The notes under the pieces were generated by a model that had not been told where the DNA came from, did not search any database, and was given only the letters and a program-made list of their open reading frames with translations. From Rhodospirillales bacterium (GTDB lineage: Bacteria; Pseudomonadota; Alphaproteobacteria; Rhodospirillales; Defluviicoccaceae): DNA of 64,000 nt. Location of the stretch: positions 248,001 through 312,000 of the forward strand of contig JADJQT010000002.1 in NCBI GenBank assembly GCA_016712595.1. The letters are read 5' to 3'. Of this stretch, positions 56,703 through 64,000 are shown one piece after another. Every line of letters starts with the position of its first letter. Position 1 is the first letter of the stretch. Made by a program: the position numbers and the translations under genes.

Positions 56703-59669
56703 CTATCCGGAGAGGCCCGCAGCCCGGATGGAAGCGGGAGCGCGTATGATGGCTGCGGCGGGGTCGGGTTTCACCGGCGATTGAGACGCGGAGAGGTAGG
56801 GGTGGAGGGATCGCTGCAATTCCTCGAAGGTTGGCGCCAACAGGGCGACCAGCATCGCCGCCGTTTCGGCCTCATCGACGAGCGCCGCCGCCTCGATCTC
56901 CGAGGCGAGACGGCCGAGGCGCTTGGCCCCGGCGGTGCTGGCGATCCCTTTCAGCGCGTGAGCGGCCTCGCGCAGTCGCGACGGATCCTCGCGCACCACG
57001 GTATCGAGGGCGGCCAACTGTTTGCCGGCGTGGCCGAGGAAGGACGAGAGAGCCGCCTTCAGCTTCGTCGCGTCCCAGCGATAAATCGCGCCCAACTGAT
57101 TGAAATCAAAGATATCCGGATCGATCTCCGGGAGCCCTGAGCCGCTCGTCTCGTCGCGGTCGTCGTCCGCGTCCGGTTCAGGGTGACCGGCGGCTGAAAC
57201 GCGACCGCTCGTCCACTTGGTGATGGTTGCCAGCAGCTCGTTGGGATCGACGGGTTTCCCCAGGTGATCGTTCATGCCTGCCGCCATGCAGCGGGCCCGG
57301 TCCGCCTGCATGACGTTCGCGGTCATGGCGATGATGGGAAGATCCTCAATGCCCAATTTGCGGATGGCGACCGTGGCGGTGATGCCGTCCATCACCGGCA
57401 TCTGCATATCCATCAAGACGAGGTCGTAGGTACGAATCTTGACTTTCTCCACCGCGATCGCGCCGTTTTCGGCGATCTCGACGGCGACGCCAATGCCTTC
57501 GAGGAGTTCTCTGGCCACCTGCCGGTTAAACTCGTTGTCCTCGACAACCAGCACGGTGATGCCGTGCAGGCTCGTCGGCGCAGAGTCCGACGGCGCTCTG
57601 TCACCAGGCTCGGCATCGCTAAACGCCTGCTGATCCTCCCCCAGAACGCGCATGATCGCATCGAACATCGTCGATGGATTGACCGGCTTGATCTGCACTT
57701 CATCGAATCCGGCGGTTTCGGCGCCCTCAAAGGATTCCTCGCGGCCATAAGCGGTGACCAGGATCAGCCGCGGCCGGGGATCGAGACCGAGTTCGTAGAT
57801 TTTGGCGCCTGTCTCAAAGCCGTTGAGACCCGGCATCTGCCAGTCGATGAAGGCGACGTCAAAGGGCTTGCCTGCTGAATGGCGCAGAATGTCGAGTGCT
57901 TCCATGCCCGAGGCCGCGACCTCGACCTGGAACGACATGCTCGACAAAATGTTTGTCATCACCTCGCGCGCCTTCTCGTTGTCATCGACGACGAGCATGC
58001 GGCGACCGCGCAGATCGAGCTTTGGAAGCAGCGTGCGCCGTGCCTTAGCCTTGCCCAGTCGCGCAGTGAACCAGAAGGACGAGCCCTGACCGGGAACGCT
58101 GTCGACGCCGACCTCTCCGCCCATCAACTCAGCCAAGCTTTTCGATATCGAAAGTCCAAGTCCGGTTCCACCATATTCGCGCGTTATCGACATATCCGCT
58201 TGTTCGAAGCTTTTGAACAGCCGTGACTTCTGATCGGCGGTGAGACCCCTGCCGGTATCATGAACTTCGAAATGCAATGTCACGGAGTCCTCATGCTCGG
58301 AGACCTGGCGGACGAGAATGTCGATTTCGCCTTTATCCGTGAATTTTACGGCGTTGTTTGCGTAATTTATAAGAATTTGTCCCAATCGAAGCGGGTCGCC
58401 GACGACGTAAAGGGGAACATCCCTAGCGATATCAACGATAAGTTCCAGGCCTTTTGCGTTCGCCTTCTCAGAAATAAGGCTTGAGACATTCTCAAGCACA
58501 CGCTCCAGCTCGAACTCTACGGACTCTAATGAAAGTTTTCCGGCTTCGTTTTTGGAAAAGTCCAAGATGTCATTGATGATTCCTAAAAGATGGCGGCCGG
58601 CTTGATGGATGTTCTTGACGTAATCCCGCTGACGCGGATTAAGGTCGCTTTTCAATGCCAGATGCGCCATGCCGATGATGGCATTCATGGGGGTGCGGAT
58701 TTCGTGGCTCATGTTGGCGACAAAATCGGCCTTCGCCCGCGTCGCCGCCTCGGCGGCCTCCTTCGCCTCCAGCATCGCCTCTTGTGCGCGCTTGCGCTCG
58801 GCAGCGATTTCCATTGCCGCTTGCAGATCCGCCTCGCTGCGCTTGCGCTCGGTGATGTCGCGGATGATTCCGGTAAAGATGCGGGATTCGCCGGTCGCCG
58901 CCTCACCTACTGAGAGTTCCATGGGGAATAGTGAGCCGTCCTTACGCTGCCCCTGGACGGTGCGGCCAATGCCGATGATGCGACGTTCGCCGGTGTCGAG
59001 ATAGCGTGACAAGTAACCGTCATGCCCGCTGCGGTCGGGTTCGGGCATCAACATGTTGACGTTGCGGCCAGCGATCTCCTCGACGGAGTATCCGAACAGG
59101 CGCAGCGCCGCCGGATTGGCGGTCAGGATGGTGCCGGACTGATCGATGGTGATGATGCCGTCGACCGCCGTCTCGAACATCGCGCGCGCCTTGCTCTCGC
59201 TGTCACGCAGCATCTGCTCGGCTACTTTGCGCGTGGTGATATCGCGCACGATGCCTGCGAACAAGCGCCGGTTGCGATCGCGGCTCTCGCCGACCGATAG
59301 TTCCATCGGGAAGGTGCTACCGTCCTTGCGCAGGCCGACGACCTCGCGGCCGGTACCGATGATGCGCGCTTGGCCGGTGTCGCGGTAGGCGGCGAGATAG
59401 CGATCATGCTCCGACTGATAAGGATCCGGCATCAGGATGCGGACGTTGCGTCCGATCACCTCCTTGGCGAGGTAGCCGAACAGGCGCTCGGCGGCCGGAT
59501 TGAAACCTTTGATGGTTCCGTGCTCGTCGATCGTCACGATGCCGTCGACCGCGGCGGCGAGAATGGCGCGATTGCGGCCCTGCGCCTGATGAAGCGCGCG
59601 CCGGGCAATGCCCAGACTGATAGCCAATACGCTCGACAGCACCAGGACGAAAACGAGGCTCCACAGCAC
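56703..59669 (-). CDS. Hybrid sensor histidine kinase (PAS-PAS-HisKA-HATPase-REC-REC-Hpt)
   Basis: The 988-residue protein has one N-terminal membrane helix (LWSLVFVLVLSSVLAISLGI), two FixL-like PAS domains (AAVDGIVTIDEHG, GRNVRILMPDPYQSEHD; and TAVDGIITIDQSG, NMLMPEPDRSGHD), HisKA with NMSHEIRTPMN (about 321), HATPase (NYANNAVKFTD, FEQADMSITREYGGTGLGLS), two receiver domains with intact Asp (DVAFIDWQMP about 608, LVLMDMQMPVMDG about 750) and an Hpt His in AHALKGIAST (about 903). It is a complete phosphorelay with no adjacent regulator. The start is GTG; a stop lies 11 codons upstream. Confidence 0.93.
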   Translation of the reverse strand: MLWSLVFVLVLSSVLAISLGIARRALHQAQGRNRAILAAAVDGIVTIDEHGTIKGFNPAAERLFGYLAKEVIGRNVRILMPDPYQSEHDRYLAAYRDTGQARIIGTGREVVGLRKDGSTFPMELSVGESRDRNRRLFAGIVRDITTRKVAEQMLRDSESKARAMFETAVDGIITIDQSGTILTANPAALRLFGYSVEEIAGRNVNMLMPEPDRSGHDGYLSRYLDTGERRIIGIGRTVQGQRKDGSLFPMELSVGEAATGESRIFTGIIRDITERKRSEADLQAAMEIAAERKRAQEAMLEAKEAAEAATRAKADFVANMSHEIRTPMNAIIGMAHLALKSDLNPRQRDYVKNIHQAGRHLLGIINDILDFSKNEAGKLSLESVEFELERVLENVSSLISEKANAKGLELIVDIARDVPLYVVGDPLRLGQILINYANNAVKFTDKGEIDILVRQVSEHEDSVTLHFEVHDTGRGLTADQKSRLFKSFEQADMSITREYGGTGLGLSISKSLAELMGGEVGVDSVPGQGSSFWFTARLGKAKARRTLLPKLDLRGRRMLVVDDNEKAREVMTNILSSMSFQVEVAASGMEALDILRHSAGKPFDVAFIDWQMPGLNGFETGAKIYELGLDPRPRLILVTAYGREESFEGAETAGFDEVQIKPVNPSTMFDAIMRVLGEDQQAFSDAEPGDRAPSDSAPTSLHGITVLVVEDNEFNRQVARELLEGIGVAVEIAENGAIAVEKVKIRTYDLVLMDMQMPVMDGITATVAIRKLGIEDLPIIAMTANVMQADRARCMAAGMNDHLGKPVDPNELLATITKWTSGRVSAAGHPEPDADDDRDETSGSGLPEIDPDIFDFNQLGAIYRWDATKLKAALSSFLGHAGKQLAALDTVVREDPSRLREAAHALKGIASTAGAKRLGRLASEIEAAALVDEAETAAMLVALLAPTFEELQRSLHPYLSASQSPVKPDPAAAIIRAPASIRAAGLSG

Positions 59670-60019
59670 GGTTTTGGCCTTTCGGAAGCATAAAAGCCCC
59701 TAATGGGTACTCTTCGTGCCGCATTTGTCAAGGTGAAGGGTTGTCAAACCCACCCGCTTGAGCCGCAGAGGGCGGGGCGTGCATTTCAGGCGGTTTGCGC
59801 TTACCGGGTGCAGCCGTCACCGGAGCGGGCGACGGTCTGTTCGACTGATGCCGCTCGCCCGCCCGGCCCGAAGACCGTCAACTTGGAGCGCCGTCGCGGC
59901 AGGCTGGATCAAGGGGCCGTTCCCGTCCGCGTTTTGTCCAGCCTTTACCGCGAGCGTTACCTCGTGGCGTTTGGTCGCCTCTCGTCTGGAAACAGTTTCG
60001 GACGAGCGCTTATTTCAAT
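59670..60019. other. Intergenic stretch between the hybrid kinase and tRNA-Lys
   Basis: About 350 bases; no family-like frame on either strand. It probably holds the hybrid kinase promoter but I find no well-spaced boxes. Confidence 0.5.
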
Positions 60020-60094
60020 TGGTGAGCCCGCTGGGGATCGAACCCAGGACCCTCTGATTAAAAGTCAGATGCTCTACCCCTGAGCTACGGGCTC
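60020..60094 (-). tRNA. tRNA-Lys (anticodon TTT)
   Basis: The 75-base minus-strand sequence folds fully: acceptor GAGCCCG / CGGGCTC, D stem GCTC/GAGC, anticodon stem TCTGA/TCAGA with loop CTTTTAA (anticodon TTT), T arm CTGGG-TTCGATC-CCCAG, discriminator A and encoded CCA. It decodes AAA/AAG. Confidence 0.97.
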
Positions 60095-60120
60095 GACGCC
60101 GCTTTCGCAGGCTGATGCCA

Positions 60121-60145
60121 GGGCCGGATTATGGATAACCGGCCC
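60121..60145 (-). terminator. Hairpin between coaD and tRNA-Lys
   Basis: A 7-bp stem GGGCCGG / CCGGCCC with an 11-base AT-rich loop lies 26 bases before the tRNA 5' end. It has no U-tract; it may mark the coaD 3' end or be a processing signal. Confidence 0.3.
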
Positions 60146-60284
60146 GGGGCGGATCTTACGCGCGCGCGGCCCCCTCAATCACGCGTCGATAGGGTTGGCG
60201 CAATGGCGCAGTGCCAGCCAACCAGGGTTATAAGGAGGCCGGACGGACCTCGCAACGGTGAAGAAGCGACGGCGGCGCGGTGAT

Positions 60285-60809
60285 TTACGCGAACCGACGA
60301 TCCACCTGAGCCAGCTTGCGCGCGGTCCGGCCGACCACGGCAGGGGGCACGAACGGTGCGATATCGCCGCCGAGGCGGGCGACTTCCTTGACGAACCGCG
60401 AGGCAATGAACTGTTGCCGTTCCGAGGCCATCAGAAAGATGGTTTCGACCTTCGGATTGAGCCGCGTGTTCATCCCCGCCATCTGGAATTCATACTCGAA
60501 GTCGGAAACGGCCCGCAAACCCCGAAGGATGATGGTCGCCCCGAGGTCTTCGACGAAGTGCATCAATAGCTTATCGAAGGGGCGCACCTCGATGCACGAG
60601 CCATCACCGTTGCGCATCAGCGCAATCTGCTCCTGCAGCATCTCGACCCGCTCTTGCAGGCTGAACATCGGCCCCTTGCCGGGATTGGCGGCGACGGCGA
60701 TGATCAGACGATCGACCACGCGGATCGCGCGGCCGATGATATCGACATGTCCATTCGTGATCGGATCAAACGTACCAGGATAAATCCCAACGCGCGGCTG
60801 CTGTTGCAT
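60285..60809 (-). CDS. coaD: Phosphopantetheine adenylyltransferase
   Basis: CoaD makes dephospho-CoA from 4'-phosphopantetheine and ATP. The 174 residues have RVGIYPGTFDPITNGHVDII (T/HxGH nucleotidyl-transferase motif as TNGH), LILRGLRAVSDFEYEFQMA-type block, and MASERQQFIASRFVKEVARL with the ISSS/T-like SR site. It is preceded by GGGAGG. It lies 37 bases downstream of gyrA on the same strand, so they probably share a transcript. Confidence 0.97.
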   Translation of the reverse strand: MQQQPRVGIYPGTFDPITNGHVDIIGRAIRVVDRLIIAVAANPGKGPMFSLQERVEMLQEQIALMRNGDGSCIEVRPFDKLLMHFVEDLGATIILRGLRAVSDFEYEFQMAGMNTRLNPKVETIFLMASERQQFIASRFVKEVARLGGDIAPFVPPAVVGRTARKLAQVDRRFA

Positions 60810-60846
60810 ATTTTTTGTTTTCCTCCCGCTTCAGGACACCGACGGC

Positions 60847-63654
60847 TCAGCCATCGTTTTCCTGCTCACTGTCCTTGTCATCCTCGATCGTCTGGTCCAC
60901 GGTCGCGCTGTCGTCTCCCGGGCTATCCTCGCTTGAGGCATCTCCGTTTGTATCTTCGACGTCACGGATGCGGGTGACGGAAACGACGCGCTCGTCCTCG
61001 GCCGTTGCGAACAACTTAACTCCGCGAGCGGTTCGGCCATTGATGCTGATATCGTCCACCTTGCAGCGGATGAGCTGGCCGGCGTCGGTGACCATGACGA
61101 TCTGGTCCGCCGGCAACAAAGGAAAGGCGGCAACGGCGGTCGAAGGGCCCGGCGCCCGGCTCAGGTCGAGCGCGGCAACGCCGCTGCCGTCGCGGCCGGT
61201 GATGCGGTATTCGTATGAGGACGTCCGCTTGCCGAAGCCGTCCTCGGCAACGGTCAACAGGAATTCTTCTTGTTCCGTCATGTCGCGGAACTCGGGAAGG
61301 TCAAGCTTCATCGCCAGCGCTTCGTCGCGCGATCTCTCGTCGTCGCGCCCGGCATAGTCGCTGCCGGCAAGTCTGCGGCGGGCGTTGACGGCGCGAAGGT
61401 ATTCGTCGCGCCGCGCCGCCTCGACTTCGACGTGGCGCAAGGCGCTGACGCTGAAGACTTCGTCTCCTTCGGCGAGACGGACGCCGCGCACACCCGTCGA
61501 CGTGCGGCCGCTGAACACCCGCACTTCCGAAATCGCAAAACGGATGCACTGCCCGCGACGGGTGAACAGCATGATGTCATCGGCGTCGGTGAAGGTGCGC
61601 ACGCGCACCAGCCGGTCACCGTCGTCCAGCTTCATCGCGATCTTGCCGTTGGCATTGATATTGGTGAAGTCGCTGAGGGCGTTGCGCCGCACCTTCCCGG
61701 ACGCGGTGGCGAACACGACGGTGAGCGCGCCCCAGCCGTCTTCGTCCTCCGGCAGCGGCATGAGCGTTGTAATCGTCTCACCGGCGCGGAGCGGTAACAA
61801 GTTGACCATCGCCTTGCCGCGCGCCTGCGGCGTGCCAACCGGCAACTGATAGACCTTGAGCTTGTAGACGATGCCGGCCGAAGAGAAAAACAGCACCGGC
61901 GTGTGAGTGTTAACGACGAACACCTGGATGACGAAGTCTTCTTCGCGCGTCGCCATGCCGGCGCGCCCCTTGCCGCCGCGCCGTTGGGCCCGGTAAGTAC
62001 TGAGCGGCACGCGCTTGACGTAGCCGGCGTGGGTCACCGTCACGACCATGTCTTCGCGCTGGATCAGGCTCTCGAGGTCGGCGTCGCCTGCGTTTTCCTC
62101 GATCAGCGTCCGTCGTGGCGTCGCGAACCGCTCCTTGACGTCGAGCAACTCGCTGCGCAGGACGTCAAGCAAGCGGGCGCGAGAGCCGAGGATCGAGAGG
62201 TATTCGGCGATTTCGGTGCCCAGCACGCGGAGATCCTCGCCGATCTTTTCGCGCTCGAGCCCGGTGAGGCGGTGGAGGCGCAGATCGAGGATGGCGCGGG
62301 CTTGCGTTTCCGAGAGACGGTAAAAGCCTGCCTCCGGCCCGACTTGTCCGGCCTCCTCGACCAGTGCCAGCAATGGGCCGACATCGCCGACCGGCCAATC
62401 GCGGCCCATCAGCGCTTCGCGCGCGGACGCCGGATCAGGCGAGCGCCGGATGACCGCGACGATCTCGTCAATGTTGGCGACGGCGACGGCGAGACCGGCA
62501 AGAACGTGCGCCCGCTCCCGCGCCTTGCCGAGCAGGAAGATGCTGCGCCTGCGGATGACGTCGGCGCGAAAGGCAAGGAAAGCCGACAGCATCTCCTTGA
62601 GCGTCATCATCCGCGGCCGACGGCCGTCGAGCGCCAGCATGCTGACCCCGAACGACGTTTGCAGCGGGGAGAAACGCCAGAGCTGATTGAGGACGACGTC
62701 CGGGTCGGCGTCGCGCTTGATCTCGATCACGACCCGAATGCCGTCCCGATCGCTTTCGTCGCGCAGATCGGAAATGCCTTCGATGCGCTTGTCGCGCACC
62801 GCGTCGGCGATGATCTCGACCATGCGCGCCTTGTTCACCTGGTAGGGGATCTCATCGACAATGATCGCCGTTCGATCCTTGCGGACCTCCTCGATCCGGG
62901 TGCGTGCGCGCATGAGCACCGAGCCGCGTCCCGTCGTATAGGCAGACAGAATCCCCGCACGACCGAGAATAAGCGCCCCGGTGGGAAAATCCGGGCCGGG
63001 GACATACTTTTCGATGAGTTCCGCGACAGAGAGTTGTGGATCGTCGATCAGCGCGCAGCAGGCGTCGATCACTTCACCAAGATTGTGCGGCGGAATGTTG
63101 GTCGCCATTCCCACCGCAATTCCGCCAGCGCCGTTGACGAGGACATTGGGGAAGCGGGCGGGGAGCACCACCGGCTCGACGCTGGCATCGTCATAGTTCG
63201 GCTGGAAATCGACCGTGTCCTTGTCGATGTCGTCGATCAGCGCGTGCCCGGAGCGCGCCAGGCGCGCCTCGGTGTAGCGCATCGCCGCCGCCTTATCGCC
63301 GTCTATCGAGCCGAAATTGCCCTGGCCCTCGATCAGCGGCAGCCGCATGGCGAAATCCTGGGCCATGCGCACCAGCGCGTCGTAAATCGACTGATCACCA
63401 TGCGGATGGTACTTACCCATCACGTCGCCGACGATGCGCGCCGATTTGCGGAATGGACGGTCGTGGGTGTAGCCGCTTTCGTGCATCGCGTAGACGATGC
63501 GCCGATGCACCGGCTTCAGCCCGTCGCGAACGTCCGGCAGCGCGCGCGCGACGATTACGCTCATCGCGTAATCGAGGTACGAGCGCTTCATCTCCTCCTC
63601 GATGGTCACGAGGCCGAGATCAGAGCCCGGCGGTACTGTCGGTGGCGTGGTCAC
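60847..63654 (-). CDS. gyrA: DNA gyrase subunit A
   Basis: GyrA carries the DNA-breaking Tyr of the A2B2 gyrase that introduces negative supercoils. The protein of about 935 residues has SYLDYAMSVIVARALPDVRDG, the quinolone region ARIVGDVMGKYHPHGDQSIY, the active-site Tyr in AAAMRYTEARL, the ParC-like gate helices, the GyrA box QRRGGKG (about 558) and a six-bladed beta-pinwheel C-terminal domain, ending in an acidic tail (DSEQENDG). GTG 63654 follows GGGA; an in-frame GTG at 63672 would add 6 residues. The position matching E. coli Ser83 is Gln. Confidence 0.96.
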   Translation of the reverse strand: MTTPPTVPPGSDLGLVTIEEEMKRSYLDYAMSVIVARALPDVRDGLKPVHRRIVYAMHESGYTHDRPFRKSARIVGDVMGKYHPHGDQSIYDALVRMAQDFAMRLPLIEGQGNFGSIDGDKAAAMRYTEARLARSGHALIDDIDKDTVDFQPNYDDASVEPVVLPARFPNVLVNGAGGIAVGMATNIPPHNLGEVIDACCALIDDPQLSVAELIEKYVPGPDFPTGALILGRAGILSAYTTGRGSVLMRARTRIEEVRKDRTAIIVDEIPYQVNKARMVEIIADAVRDKRIEGISDLRDESDRDGIRVVIEIKRDADPDVVLNQLWRFSPLQTSFGVSMLALDGRRPRMMTLKEMLSAFLAFRADVIRRRSIFLLGKARERAHVLAGLAVAVANIDEIVAVIRRSPDPASAREALMGRDWPVGDVGPLLALVEEAGQVGPEAGFYRLSETQARAILDLRLHRLTGLEREKIGEDLRVLGTEIAEYLSILGSRARLLDVLRSELLDVKERFATPRRTLIEENAGDADLESLIQREDMVVTVTHAGYVKRVPLSTYRAQRRGGKGRAGMATREEDFVIQVFVVNTHTPVLFFSSAGIVYKLKVYQLPVGTPQARGKAMVNLLPLRAGETITTLMPLPEDEDGWGALTVVFATASGKVRRNALSDFTNINANGKIAMKLDDGDRLVRVRTFTDADDIMLFTRRGQCIRFAISEVRVFSGRTSTGVRGVRLAEGDEVFSVSALRHVEVEAARRDEYLRAVNARRRLAGSDYAGRDDERSRDEALAMKLDLPEFRDMTEQEEFLLTVAEDGFGKRTSSYEYRITGRDGSGVAALDLSRAPGPSTAVAAFPLLPADQIVMVTDAGQLIRCKVDDISINGRTARGVKLFATAEDERVVSVTRIRDVEDTNGDASSEDSPGDDSATVDQTIEDDKDSEQENDG

Positions 63655-63830
63655 GCAGCGGATCCCGCACAAGCGAAAAGTGAACGATCGAAAACACTAT
63701 CACGCGCACATATGCGGCACAATTCGCCGGCGCGCATGGGGTCCCTGCAATTTCGGTCAAGTTACCGGTTGTTAACCAACTGGCCGCAAAATGCGCGCAT
63801 GCCGATGCACCCCAAGGGACGATTGCCGTC

Positions 63831-64000
63831 ATGACCATCGCTACGTCCACGCAGAGACCGTTTACCGCGGAGATCCGCAGACACGCCGCGGGCGCTCCCA
63901 TCACCGCTGTGCTGCCTGAATTCGTTCCGACATCTTCGGACTCTGCCTTGTGGCAACAGGAGGTGCTTTCCGGAATCGCCGATATTCGGCGTCGTCTCTC
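63831..64000 (+). CDS. Hypothetical protein, 3' part cut by the window edge
   Basis: An open frame starts at ATG 63831 (MTIATSTQRPFTAEIRRHAA) with AAGGGA 13-18 bases upstream and remains open to the window's end. It is divergent from gyrA. The 56 visible residues show no recognisable domain. Confidence 0.55.
   Translation, partial: MTIATSTQRPFTAEIRRHAAGAPITAVLPEFVPTSSDSALWQQEVLSGIADIRRRL

Noticed and set aside
61903..63834. 643-residue plus-strand open frame opposite gyrA
   Set aside because: Shadow of gyrA; no recognisable motif.

Overview
The window is high-GC DNA from an alphaproteobacterium. Gene content and order fit a Rhodospirillales-type organism: an rpmH-rnpA-yidD-yidC-engB block, ffh-rpsP-rimM-trmD-rplS joined to leuCDB, IalB and SYLF envelope proteins, an alphaproteobacterial GTTC-N7-GTTC LexA box, and a PFOR redox cluster. 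The genus cannot be fixed from the sequence alone. No rRNA, CRISPR array, prophage or insertion sequence was seen, so this is mostly core chromosome with small accessory pockets.

Layout. 1-1577: the end of a glutaminase fused to STAS and cyclic-nucleotide-binding domains. 1660-1930: an AT-rich pocket with one orphan small gene. 2160-6462: rpmI-rplT-pheS-pheT behind a strong promoter and a leader hairpin. 6830-8233: an exported PQQ-type sugar dehydrogenase-like propeller. 8483-15762: the ffh-rpsP-rimM-trmD-rplS translation/secretion operon running into leuC-leuD-leuB. 15803-19856: GNAT, Tam-like methyltransferase, a small membrane protein, an orphan histidine kinase and a VTT membrane protein. 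20013-23452: rpmH-rnpA-yidD-yidC-engB. 23604-25928: a repeat-helix protein, a zinc alcohol dehydrogenase and an O-methyltransferase. 26037-28039 (minus): a FecR-domain protein and hemN. 28205-30665: a LexA-box-controlled dinB followed by a DUF763 gene. 31022-37468: a GltD-like NADPH/ferredoxin oxidoreductase, pyruvate:ferredoxin oxidoreductase and a dihydroorotate dehydrogenase-like flavoprotein. 37488-43892: HAD phosphatase, MarR regulator, TerC, FAH-family hydrolase, CpdA phosphodiesterase and alpha/beta hydrolase. 43914-52832: a TrmA-family RNA methyltransferase, MTA phosphorylase, a HEAT-repeat protein, a divergent Lrp-type regulator/alanine dehydrogenase pair, DsbA/FrnE-like, CreA, glycine-zipper lipoprotein, RlmN and IalB. 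53172-59669: quinone oxidoreductase, a lipase-like lipoprotein, a SYLF lipoprotein and a large hybrid kinase. 60020-63654 (minus): tRNA-Lys, coaD and gyrA. A gene cut by the right edge starts at 63831.

Most notable points: (1) dinB carries a perfect LexA box over a promoter whose predicted start is the ATG itself, and the next gene is DUF763, which suggests an SOS-linked role for that uncharacterised family; (2) an intrinsic terminator on the minus strand at 52926-52969 has no annotated gene feeding it, suggesting a hidden small RNA, small protein or leader; (3) a 56-codon membrane-protein gene (39063-39233, minus) has its own promoter; (4) the trmD frame runs 284 bases into rplS without a stop; (5) the glutaminase is fused to a cyclic-nucleotide sensor; (6) GyrA has Gln where E. 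coli has Ser83.
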